Below, in pieces: positions 7,522 through 15,625 of a DNA stretch of 64,000 nt (positions are counted from its first letter, which is position 1; each line of letters opens with the position of its first letter). Where the stretch lies: assembly GCF_026898115.1 (NCBI RefSeq), contig NZ_CP114036.1:7248001-7312000 (forward strand), in the 5' to 3' direction. This DNA is from Streptomyces sp. S465 (lineage in GTDB: Bacteria > Actinomycetota > Actinomycetes > Streptomycetales > Streptomycetaceae). The translations under genes were made by a program, and so were the position numbers. The notes under the pieces were generated by a model that saw nothing but the letters and a program-made list of their open reading frames with translations, ran no database searches and was not told the DNA's origin.

Positions 7522-8943
7522 GTGCCGTCCATGCTCGACGCGGTAGTCGTGGGTGCCGGGCCGAACGGGCTGACCGCGGCCGTCGAACTCGCCCGCCGCG
7601 GCTGCGCGGTGGAGATTTTCGAGGCCGCGGACACCATCGGCGGGGGCGCCCGCACCGAAGAGCTGACCCTCCCGGGCTTCCGGCACGACACCTGCTCCGC
7701 CGTGCACCCCCTCGCCATCGGCTCCCCGGCCTTCGACCGGATGCCGCTGGCCCGGCACGGCCTGGAGTGGCTCCACCCCGAACTGCCGCTGGCCCACCCC
7801 TTCCCGGACGGTACGGCCGCGGTGCTGGCCCGCTCGGTCGGCGAGACGGCCAGGTCGCTCGGCCCGCGCGACGCCGGCACCTACCGCCGGCTCATCGCCC
7901 CCTACCTCGGCAAGTGGGCCACCCTCGCCCCCGATATGCTGCGCACCCACTGGAACGGGGTGCCCCGCGACCCGGTCACCTGGGCCCGCTTCGGACTCCA
8001 CGCGCTCCAGCCGGCCGCGCTGCTCGCCGGGCCGCTCCGCTTCCGCGACGAGAAGGCACGCGCCCTGTTCGCCGGGCTGTCCGGGCACGCCATCGCGCCG
8101 ACCAGCGCGGTGGGCACCAGCGGCCCCGCCCTGCTGTTCGCCCTCGCGGCCCATGAGGTCGGCTGGCCGATCCCGCGTGGCGGCTCCCAGTCGATCGTCG
8201 ACGCGCTGGGGTCGTACCTGCGCGCACACGGCGGGACGATCCACGTCTCCACCGAGGTCAAGCGGCTCGACGAACTGCCGCCCGCCCGCGCGTACGTCTT
8301 CGACACCTCACCGCGCGCCCTGGCCCGTATCGCCGGTCTCGGCAACGCCTACCGCCGCTACCGCTACGGGGCCGCCGCCTTCAAAATCGACTACGCGCTG
8401 TCCGGCCCGGTGCCGTGGACCGCGCCCGAGGCCCGGCGCGCGGGCACCGTCCACATCGGCCCCACCTCCGGTGAGATCGGCGCGGCGCTGCGGGCCGCCG
8501 TCGAGGGGCGCGACCCTGCCGTCCCGTTCCTGATCACCGCACAGCCGACCCTCCTCGACCCCTCCCGCGCCCCGGAGGGCAAGCACACCTTCTGGGCCTA
8601 CGGCCATGTGCCCAGCGGATGGCAGGGCGACGCCACGGAGGTGATAGAGCGTCAGATAGAGCGCTTCGCCCCCGGCTTCCGCGATCTCGTCCTGGCCCGC
8701 GCGGTCGCCGGACCGCCCGAACTCGCCGCACGCAACGCCAACTACATCGACGGCGACATCAGCTGCGGCGCCTTCGAGGGCCTCCAGGCGGTCATCCGCC
8801 CCAAGTTCGCCCGCGTCCCGTACGCCACCGCCCACCCGGCGGTCTTCCTGTGCTCCTCCGCCACCCCGCCGGGGCCCGGTGTCCACGGGATGTCCGGACA
8901 CCACGCGGCGCGGGCGGTGTGGCGCCGGCTGGGGGCGCGGTAG
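7522..8943 (+). CDS. FAD-dependent oxidoreductase, phytoene-desaturase/CrtI-like
   Basis: A 473-residue flavoprotein with an N-terminal Rossmann dinucleotide motif, VVVGAGPNGLTAA at residues 8-20, followed by the acidic strand end IFEAADTIGGGARTEE that binds FAD ribose. The C-terminal PPGPGVHGMSGHHAARAV segment closes the FAD site as in CrtI/amine-oxidase-like proteins. A GTG start at 7522 with AGGACGAGGGGG upstream is chosen; an ATG three codons later is also possible. No carotenoid genes lie nearby, and this branch (often annotated NAD(P)/FAD-dependent oxidoreductase in Streptomyces) has uncertain substrates, so carotenoid desaturation should not be assumed. It converges on hemC. Confidence 0.82.
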   Translation: MPSMLDAVVVGAGPNGLTAAVELARRGCAVEIFEAADTIGGGARTEELTLPGFRHDTCSAVHPLAIGSPAFDRMPLARHGLEWLHPELPLAHPFPDGTAAVLARSVGETARSLGPRDAGTYRRLIAPYLGKWATLAPDMLRTHWNGVPRDPVTWARFGLHALQPAALLAGPLRFRDEKARALFAGLSGHAIAPTSAVGTSGPALLFALAAHEVGWPIPRGGSQSIVDALGSYLRAHGGTIHVSTEVKRLDELPPARAYVFDTSPRALARIAGLGNAYRRYRYGAAAFKIDYALSGPVPWTAPEARRAGTVHIGPTSGEIGAALRAAVEGRDPAVPFLITAQPTLLDPSRAPEGKHTFWAYGHVPSGWQGDATEVIERQIERFAPGFRDLVLARAVAGPPELAARNANYIDGDISCGAFEGLQAVIRPKFARVPYATAHPAVFLCSSATPPGPGVHGMSGHHAARAVWRRLGAR

Positions 8944-8971
8944 GCCCCGGGGGCCGGGGGCCCGGAGGGGC
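8943..8971. terminator. GC-rich hairpin between convergent genes
   Basis: The 28-base gap between the converging oxidoreductase and hemC genes contains GGCCCC and GGGGCC arms around a C/G-rich centre. It probably serves as a bidirectional transcription stop; the pairing is not unique. Confidence 0.35.
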
Positions 8972-9907
8972 TCAGTGCGGAATGGTGTCGATCACCTCGC
9001 GGGCGCCCTGCCGCAGCAGCGCCACCGCGACCGACGTTCCCAGCGTGGCCGGGTCCAGCGGACCCGCCCACTCATGGGCGTCCAGCACCGTCTTGCCGTC
9101 CGGGCTGAAGACCCGGGCGCGCAGCGAGAGCCGGCCGTCCCGCTCGGCCCTGGCGTATCCCGCGATGGGGGAGTTGCAGTGCCCCTGGAGCACATGCAGC
9201 AGCATCCGCTCCGCGGTGATCTCCTTCCAGGCGTCGGTGTCGCCGAGCCCGGACACGGCCTCGATCGTCTCGGCGTCGTCCTCCCGGCACTGGAGCCCCA
9301 GCACCCCGGCCCCGATCGGCGGGCACATGGTCTCCACGGACAGGATCTCGCTGATCCGGTCCGTACGGCCGATCCGCTCCAGCCCCGAGACGGCCAGCAG
9401 CAGCGCGTCGCACTCGCCCGCCGCCAGCTTCTCCAGCCGGCGGTTGGCGTTGCCGCGCATCGGCACGCACTCCAGCTGCGGGTGGGTGGTGGCCAGTTGG
9501 GCGATGCGCCGGACCGAGGAGGTGCCGATCCGGGTCCCCGCGGGCATCTCGTCGAGGGTCAGCCCCTCGGGGTGGATGACGGCGTCGCGGATGTCGTCGC
9601 GCTTGAGGTACGCGGCGAAGACCGTGCCCGCGGGCAGCGGACGGTCGGCGGGCACGTCCTTGATGCAGTGCACCGCGAGATCCGCCTCGCCCGCCAGCAG
9701 CGCGGCGTCCACCTCCTTGGTGAACGCCCCCTTCCCGCCGAGCTTCGACAGATCGCCCATCCACCGGTCGCCGGAGGTGGTGACCGGGACGACCTCCGTA
9801 CGGATGCCCGGCCGCAGCGCGGCCAGTTCGGTGCGGACCCGTTCGACCTGGGCGAGGGCCATGGGGGAGGAACGGGAGACGATGCGGATCAAATCGGCGG
9901 ACGACAT
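8972..9907 (-). CDS. hemC: Hydroxymethylbilane synthase (porphobilinogen deaminase) paralogue
   Basis: A 311-residue member of the HemC family, which polymerises four porphobilinogen units into hydroxymethylbilane for tetrapyrrole synthesis. The catalytic aspartate is present as Asp84 in HCIKDVPAD and the substrate-binding arginines sit in GTSSVRR and RGNANRRL. The cysteine that carries the dipyrromethane cofactor is Cys244, but its surroundings read QGHCNSPI instead of the usual GGCQ.PI. The gene stands alone, not beside hemA or hemB, so it resembles the second HemC copy that, as I recall, Streptomyces genomes carry. ATG 9907 (MSSADLIR) is preferred over an 18-residue extension because homology begins there. 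Confidence 0.85.
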   Translation of the reverse strand: MSSADLIRIVSRSSPMALAQVERVRTELAALRPGIRTEVVPVTTSGDRWMGDLSKLGGKGAFTKEVDAALLAGEADLAVHCIKDVPADRPLPAGTVFAAYLKRDDIRDAVIHPEGLTLDEMPAGTRIGTSSVRRIAQLATTHPQLECVPMRGNANRRLEKLAAGECDALLLAVSGLERIGRTDRISEILSVETMCPPIGAGVLGLQCREDDAETIEAVSGLGDTDAWKEITAERMLLHVLQGHCNSPIAGYARAERDGRLSLRARVFSPDGKTVLDAHEWAGPLDPATLGTSVAVALLRQGAREVIDTIPH

Positions 9908-9971
9908 GGCGTAGAGGATAGGCCGTTTCGTTCGCGATGTGAGCCGCGTCCCCGGCCCCACGGGACGGGGA

Positions 9972-12900
9972 TCAGCCCCCGGCGCTGGGGAAATCCTCCG
10001 CGACCAGGGACGCGAGCGTGATGAACGCCTCCTGTGTTCTCGTCCGCATCATGGCCGGATCGATCTCGCCGCCGGTCGCCAGATGCTCGTCGAACGGTAC
10101 GACGACCACATCGCGGCAGCGGGTCCGGAAATGGGCCACCAGATCCGGGACTTTGATCGTCCTGCCGGTCTCCCGGACGTCCGAGACGACCGTGATACCG
10201 CGCGCGACCAGGTCGCCGTGGCCATGGGCGGACAGCCAGTCGAGCGTGGTGGCGGCGTTGCTCGCGCCGTCCACGGTGGTGGTCGAGACGACGATCAGCT
10301 GGTCCGTGAGGTCGAGGACGCCGCGCGTCTCGCTGGTGAGCAGCCCGGTGCCGGTGGCGGTGAGGATGATCGGGTACTGCCTGCCGAGCACCTCCATGAC
10401 GCGGCGGTAGGCGCGGTCGTCGAAGGTGGCCGGGTCCCCCGGGCCCCCGTCGCCCGCGATCACCTCCAGACCGGCGGGCGTCCGTGAGGTGAACCGGCGG
10501 ATGTCCGGGTAGCCGCGGAGATACGGGAGCGCCTGGACCATGTCGTGCAGGGTCGCACCGGTCTCGCGCCGCACCCGGCGGCCCAGCGTGCCCCCGTCGG
10601 GGCCGACGCCGAGCGCGAGAACCCTGTCCCCGCGCTCGGCGGCGAGGACGGAGCCGAGGGCGAGGGCGACCGTGGTCCCCCCGACGCCGTCCCCGACCAC
10701 CGTGATGCGTCGGCCGGAGGCCAGCGGGGTACGGATCAGCTCCCGTTCGCGCTGCCGCCTCGCGCTCTCGCGCGTACCGCCCAGCTTGAAGCGGGAGACC
10801 ACGTCGCTCGGCGACCTCCTGGACTTCGGCTTCCCCCGCAGCAGCCGGTCGGAGGACAGCTCGACGGCGGCGGTGTACCCCGGCGGAGCGCCCGTGACGG
10901 GTGTCGCCGGCGCGGTGGGGGCATGCGCGCCCGGCTCGGCGGGAGAGACGTACGGGGGCCCGGTCAGGGGCACCTGGGGCGCCCGCGCGGTGGGCTCGTC
11001 GGTGCCCGGCTCGGCGGATGCGTCGGTCCCCGGATCGGCGCCGGGGCGGCCCGGCGGGGTGGCGTCCGGGGTGGCGGACGGGGAGGCCGGTGGCCCGGCT
11101 GCGGAGGGTTGCGGCCCGTACGAGGGTGAGGGTGCCGACGGTCCGTACGTGGGCGCCTGGGGCCCGCCTTCGGGCGCCTGCGGCTCGGCTCGGGGCGCCG
11201 GGGGCCGGGGCGTCGACCACGCGGGCGGGGACATGGGTCCGTCCACGTGGGAGGCGAACGCGTCCGCCACCTGGCGTGCCGCCGCCGGACCCGTGAGTCC
11301 GCGGCTGAGGCACGCCATGACGACCGCCCGCAGTGGCGCCCGGCCGCCGCCCTCCCACCGGGAGCCCGCCCAGGGGTCGGCCGCGGTTTCCTCTCCTCCG
11401 CCCAGCGCCATCAGGATCCGCCCCAGGGCGAGGATGTCGTCCCCGAGGGGAGGCCGCTCGGAGACGTACGGGGCCCCGGGCCAGTCGGCGATGGCGGCGT
11501 CGCCCCAGCCCACCAGCTTCACGGTGTCGTCCACGACCAGCACCCGGTCTGTCGTCAGCCGCCCGTGGGTGATGCCCTCGGCGGTGCACGAGGCCACGGC
11601 CTCGGCGAGGTGCCAGCCGAGGACGACGGCCCGGTGCGCCTCATGGTCGTGATCCGCGCCGCCGCGCATCTGGGACAGCACGGTGGTCAGCCGCAGCGCC
11701 GGTGACTGCTCGGAAACCCGGACGAACTGTTCCGCGAGCCAGGGCCGGTCGTCCTCGGACCTGTCCAGGTAGAGCCTCGGCGCGTAGAGGCCGCCCATCC
11801 GGCGCAGCGCTTCGGCCACCGTGCGCAGCCGTCGTGCTGCCCGCGCCGAGGGGAGGTCGCCGCGCACGGCGCGCACCACGGCGATCCGGTCCCTGTCGCT
11901 GCCCTGGTCGACGGCGAGATAGGCGGCGGAGTCGGCGTCCTCGGCCAGGCTGCCCACGACCTTGTAGGGGCCGAACGTCCGCGGGTTGTCGTGCCGGATC
12001 GTGATGCCGTACGGAAGGTCGCCGATGACCACCCCCTCCTCCGGCGGATTCCCCCGCTCGGACTCGGGCGCCGGGGGAGCCATGGGGAGAGGGACGGCCG
12101 TTTCGGGCTCGGGGAGGAGACGGCCGCACCTACCGCAGTAGCGGTCGTGGAACTCCGCCGCCGCCCCGCAGTTGGGGCAGTACCTGGCCCGCTCCCGCTC
12201 GGTGATCCGGGTGAGGGAGGCGACGTTCATCCCGCACGACTCGCAGTACGGGTCGCCCTGCAACAGCGGTGTCTCGCAGTGCGGGCAGACGAGGCGCCGC
12301 CCTTGCGGGCCCTGCTGCCACAGGGGGGCCGCCGCCGTCTGGGGCGGGGCGGTGAACGCTTCCGGCGGCTCCGAGGGCGTCGGGTACTCCTGGGGCTCCG
12401 AGGGCGTCGGGTACTTCTGGGGCTCCGCGGCCGCCAGGTACTCCGGGAGTTCCGAGGGCGCCAGGGGGCCGGGGAGTTCCGAGGGCGCCAGGGGGTCCGG
12501 GAGCCCCGCGGCCCTCATGTGTCCCGGGGACCCCGGGGCCGTCGGCCACACCGGAAACCCCACGGGCGCGCTCGGCGCGGGCGGCGGCCCCGGCCGCGCG
12601 GGCGGAAGCGCCGGGGCGCCGAAGCGCGCCGCCAGGCGCGGCCCCACCTCGGCGAAGGCCCGCACCCCGGCGGGGAGGGAGTCCGGGCCGCTCGGATGGG
12701 CGAGCCAGGCGGGGAAGTCCGGTGAGCGGCCCGCCAGTTGCCCCAGCTTCTGCCCGACGCGCCGTCCGGTGACCATGAGTTCGGCGGTCGGGACCGCGTC
12801 CAGCAGGGCGTCCCGCGCCGTCTCGGTGAAGTCGAAGACACGATGTCGCGGCAGCGGCTCCTCGGCCCACGGCCCCGCCGTGACGGGTTGCAGCAGCCCG

Positions 12901-14405
12901 CCCAGGAAGACCTCCGCGAGGTGGGCGGTGTCCGCCTGCCAGGGGACGGCGGCCTGCACCAGCCGCATGACCGGGACGGACACCGGCGCGACGGCGGCGA
13001 GGTGCGCGGCCAGGCGGTACGCCTCCGGGGAGGCCGCGTCCCGGAAGCGCTGGACGGCGCCGAGCCCGTCGGAGGGCGGCGCCCCGCCCTCCCGGGCCGG
13101 TTCCGGACGGCTCAGCAGGGGCATCAGCGCACTGCCGCCCGGGGAGGCCACCAGCCGGGCCCAGGCGGTCATCGAACCGGGCTCCGGTTCCAGGACCGGC
13201 ACCGGGACGCCGTCGAAGGGTGCCAGATCCGCCGGCAGCACGGGATCGCTGACCGCCCACTCGGTGTTCGGCCCGCCGCTGCGCCGGGTGGTCACCTGCC
13301 ACCGCTGTGCCCGGATGCCGGAGCCGTCCCACATCCGGCGCGGCAGCGCGTGCAGGACGGCGGTGGGCCCGTACCGCGCCCACCGCCGTACCGCCGCGTG
13401 CTTGCGCCCGTCCCGCCAGGCCGGTCCCATGCCGTCGCTCAGCACGAGGACCAGCGTCTGGCCCGACGGATCGGCCAGCACCCGCGACGGCATCGTGGCG
13501 GACGACGGGTCGAAGGGGCGGACGCTGAGCCGGGGCCGGGCGGCGGGGCCCCGGGAGTGCAGTCCGTAGGTCCGTACGAGCCGGAAGGCGCCGAGCCGCT
13601 CCATCATCGCGCGGATCTCCGTGGCCAGCCGCTGCCACAGCAGCATCGACATGCCGTTGTCGATGACGAGCGCCAGATCCAGCCACCGCTCGCGCGCGGG
13701 CCGCAGGGCGACGTCCGGCAGCCCGGTCTCGGCGAGCGCCGTCACCGTCGCCTCCACGTCCAGCTCCCGCTTGGAGACGCTCGGCCGGTGCTGCTTGAGC
13801 GGGCGCAGCGCCCGGCCGATCCGCAGCTCGGCGCGGAGCGCCTTGCCCTCCGGGACGCGCAGCGCGAGCGCGCCCGGCGGGTCCGGGGCGCGGTGGTCCG
13901 CGGACCGGTCCGTGGGGTGGTCGCGGGCGGGGGCGGCGTGCAGCCCCGCCACGCGCCCCTCGGCGGGCGGGGGCGGAGGGCCGGGAACGGCGCGGGACAG
14001 CGGCGGGGGAAGGAGGTAGTCCCCGTCCGCGTCGGTCGGGCCCTCGCCGGCCGGGCCACTGTCCAGCGGGTCTCTCCCGGCCGGGGCCCTGCCCGCCGGG
14101 TTCTCGTGGGCGGGGTCGTCGGCCACGGAGACGCGGTCCGGGTGGAGCCGGTCCGCGCCGCCCCCGTCCGCGAACGCGAAGTCCCCCTCCGCGAGGTCCT
14201 CGTCCGCCGGGGCGTCCGGCACCGCCGGGGCGGGGGGCCGGGCGAGGAAGCGCGGCAGCGGGGCGTCCCCGGCCCCCGCGGGCAGCCGCCGCGCCAGCCA
14301 CAGCGCGTCCAGCAGCTCCTCCTGAGCCAGCGGGACACCACTGTCGGCGAGGACCGCGAGCAGCGCGCTCAGGTCCGCACCGAGCCGGTCGGCGTCCCCG
14401 GTCAT
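9972..14405 (-). CDS. vWA (SAV_2336-type) / zinc-ribbon / pseudokinase / MinD-like fusion, conflict-system subunit
   Basis: A 1477-residue multidomain protein. Residues 1-190 are an acidic, proline-rich N-terminus with a helical start. About 190-640 is an SAV_2336-type region with a vWA-like core: a MIDAS-like DNGMS near residue 250 and LVLSDGMGP further on. About 650-700 holds five Pro-rich 9-residue repeats. About 706-765 carries two zinc ribbons (CPHC/CESC and CPNC/CGRC). About 810-1055 is a protein-kinase fold whose HRD reads HGR, whose DFG reads GWG and whose VAIK lysine is absent. After a Pro-rich linker, about 1225-1470 is a MinD/ParA fold whose P-loop reads GDGVGGTTV, lacking the lysine, and whose DTGTG reads ATGTG. 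Both enzymatic domains therefore look dead. It lies four bases after the MoxR gene. I infer a sensor/adaptor role. Confidence 0.85.
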   Translation of the reverse strand: MTGDADRLGADLSALLAVLADSGVPLAQEELLDALWLARRLPAGAGDAPLPRFLARPPAPAVPDAPADEDLAEGDFAFADGGGADRLHPDRVSVADDPAHENPAGRAPAGRDPLDSGPAGEGPTDADGDYLLPPPLSRAVPGPPPPPAEGRVAGLHAAPARDHPTDRSADHRAPDPPGALALRVPEGKALRAELRIGRALRPLKQHRPSVSKRELDVEATVTALAETGLPDVALRPARERWLDLALVIDNGMSMLLWQRLATEIRAMMERLGAFRLVRTYGLHSRGPAARPRLSVRPFDPSSATMPSRVLADPSGQTLVLVLSDGMGPAWRDGRKHAAVRRWARYGPTAVLHALPRRMWDGSGIRAQRWQVTTRRSGGPNTEWAVSDPVLPADLAPFDGVPVPVLEPEPGSMTAWARLVASPGGSALMPLLSRPEPAREGGAPPSDGLGAVQRFRDAASPEAYRLAAHLAAVAPVSVPVMRLVQAAVPWQADTAHLAEVFLGGLLQPVTAGPWAEEPLPRHRVFDFTETARDALLDAVPTAELMVTGRRVGQKLGQLAGRSPDFPAWLAHPSGPDSLPAGVRAFAEVGPRLAARFGAPALPPARPGPPPAPSAPVGFPVWPTAPGSPGHMRAAGLPDPLAPSELPGPLAPSELPEYLAAAEPQKYPTPSEPQEYPTPSEPPEAFTAPPQTAAAPLWQQGPQGRRLVCPHCETPLLQGDPYCESCGMNVASLTRITERERARYCPNCGAAAEFHDRYCGRCGRLLPEPETAVPLPMAPPAPESERGNPPEEGVVIGDLPYGITIRHDNPRTFGPYKVVGSLAEDADSAAYLAVDQGSDRDRIAVVRAVRGDLPSARAARRLRTVAEALRRMGGLYAPRLYLDRSEDDRPWLAEQFVRVSEQSPALRLTTVLSQMRGGADHDHEAHRAVVLGWHLAEAVASCTAEGITHGRLTTDRVLVVDDTVKLVGWGDAAIADWPGAPYVSERPPLGDDILALGRILMALGGGEETAADPWAGSRWEGGGRAPLRAVVMACLSRGLTGPAAARQVADAFASHVDGPMSPPAWSTPRPPAPRAEPQAPEGGPQAPTYGPSAPSPSYGPQPSAAGPPASPSATPDATPPGRPGADPGTDASAEPGTDEPTARAPQVPLTGPPYVSPAEPGAHAPTAPATPVTGAPPGYTAAVELSSDRLLRGKPKSRRSPSDVVSRFKLGGTRESARRQRERELIRTPLASGRRITVVGDGVGGTTVALALGSVLAAERGDRVLALGVGPDGGTLGRRVRRETGATLHDMVQALPYLRGYPDIRRFTSRTPAGLEVIAGDGGPGDPATFDDRAYRRVMEVLGRQYPIILTATGTGLLTSETRGVLDLTDQLIVVSTTTVDGASNAATTLDWLSAHGHGDLVARGITVVSDVRETGRTIKVPDLVAHFRTRCRDVVVVPFDEHLATGGEIDPAMMRTRTQEAFITLASLVAEDFPSAGG
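12366..12506 (-). repeat. 27-bp tandem repeats encoding a Pro-rich linker
   Basis: About five 27-bp units in phase with the reading frame encode 9-residue blocks of the type SEPQEYPTP or SELPGPLAP. They form a flexible linker between the vWA region and the zinc ribbons. Unit number may vary between strains. Confidence 0.7.
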
Positions 14406-14409
14406 CGGG

Positions 14410-15594
14410 CTACACCGCCCCGCTCAGCCGGTGCAGCACGGCGTCCAGCAGCCCGTCCGCGTCCAGGTCCACGCCGCCCGCCCGCAGGAAGACCGCGTTC
14501 AGCAGCTGGTCGGTGGCCAGTTCGCCCGGTGCGCGGCGGCGCAGGAACGCCTGGAGCAGCTCGTCCATCTCGTGCAGCGCGTCCTCGCCCAGGTGCGCGG
14601 CGACGATCGCGCGCAGCCGGTGTTCGTCCGGTGGCGGCAGCTCCAGCCGTACGCAGCGGCGCAGGAAGGCGGGCGGGAAGTCGCGTTCGCCGTTGCTGGT
14701 GACGACGACGACCGGGAACTCCGCACAGCGCACCCGGCCGCGCACCACGACCGTCTTCTCGTCGATCCGCAGCGTCGGCACGAGCACCTCGGGCTGTTCG
14801 TCGGAGAGCCGCGACAGCTCGGGGATCTCGAACTCGCCCTCCTCGAAGACCGTCAGCAGATCGTTCGGCAGGTCCACATCGCCCTTGTCGAGCTCGTCGA
14901 TGAGCAGGACGCGGGGCCGTGGTCCGGGTACCAGGGCGGTGCCGAGCGGGCCGAGCCGCATGAAGGAGCCGATGTCCGGCTCGGGGCGGCCGTGATCCCG
15001 GCTCATGGTCGTCTCGCGCAGCCGGCCGACGGCGTCGTAGCGGTAGAGCGCGTCCTGCACGGTGGAGCGGCTGTTGACCGGCCAGCGGAGCACCTCGCCC
15101 AGGCCCAGCTCATGCGCCACCGCATGGGCCAGCGACGACTTGCCCGTGCCGGGCTGGCCGGTGACCAGCAGGGGGCGGCGCAGATGGAGCGCCGCGTTCA
15201 CGACGTCGGCGTGGCGGGGGGAGATCAGATACGGCGGAGGGGCGTGCCCGTCGGCCCCGGGACGCCCGGCGCCGCCGAACCGCCGCCAGGGCGGGGCCGG
15301 CGGCAGCGGCGCCGGGCGTGCCACGCCGTCCCCGCGGAAGAGCCGCCAGCTCGCCGGCGCGTCCGGGGCCGGGCCGTCCGGGGCAGACGGGGCCGGGGGC
15401 GGACCCGGCCGGGGGTTTTGCTGGTACCAGGCGGGACGGCGGTAGTCGATGGAGAACTCGCTGTCGGGAACGGGCTCGTCCCCATCCGGTACAGGGCCGG
15501 CGCCGTCCCTGCCCGAGGCCGCGTCCCGCGACGCGGGGGGAAGGGACCGGGACCGGTCGTCGTCCCGGCCGCCGTCGCCGCTCCGTGCCGTCAT
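14410..15594 (-). CDS. MoxR-type AAA+ ATPase of vWA-MoxR-VMAP system
   Basis: A 394-residue AAA+ ATPase. After about 120 Pro-rich residues containing the RLFRGDG...PPWRRF segment come Walker A GQPGTGKS (residues 146-153, Lys152), Walker B LLIDELDKGD (Asp233, Glu234), a sensor-1 region TSNGERDFP and an arginine-finger-like FLRRC. MoxR proteins act as chaperone-like ATPases that work on a vWA partner. Here the partner is the downstream fusion protein, whose start lies four bases beyond this stop. ATG 15594 is preceded by GGAGGT; the frame continues upstream inside the VMAP gene as a shadow. Being the only member of the operon with intact NTPase motifs, it is likely the motor of the complex. Confidence 0.92.
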   Translation of the reverse strand: MTARSGDGGRDDDRSRSLPPASRDAASGRDGAGPVPDGDEPVPDSEFSIDYRRPAWYQQNPRPGPPPAPSAPDGPAPDAPASWRLFRGDGVARPAPLPPAPPWRRFGGAGRPGADGHAPPPYLISPRHADVVNAALHLRRPLLVTGQPGTGKSSLAHAVAHELGLGEVLRWPVNSRSTVQDALYRYDAVGRLRETTMSRDHGRPEPDIGSFMRLGPLGTALVPGPRPRVLLIDELDKGDVDLPNDLLTVFEEGEFEIPELSRLSDEQPEVLVPTLRIDEKTVVVRGRVRCAEFPVVVVTSNGERDFPPAFLRRCVRLELPPPDEHRLRAIVAAHLGEDALHEMDELLQAFLRRRAPGELATDQLLNAVFLRAGGVDLDADGLLDAVLHRLSGAV

Positions 15595-15625
15595 GAGACC
15601 TCCATAGCGCTGTCCTTGGTGTTCA

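Noticed and set aside
8619..10487. Long rightward frames opposite hemC
   Set aside because: hemC motifs are unambiguous on the other strand; the frames have no family-like sequence.
12172..14702. Long rightward open frames opposite the vWA fusion gene
   Set aside because: They are antisense to a gene with clear domains, have Arg/Gly/Ser-biased composition and no ribosome binding sites; they are by-products of extreme GC content.
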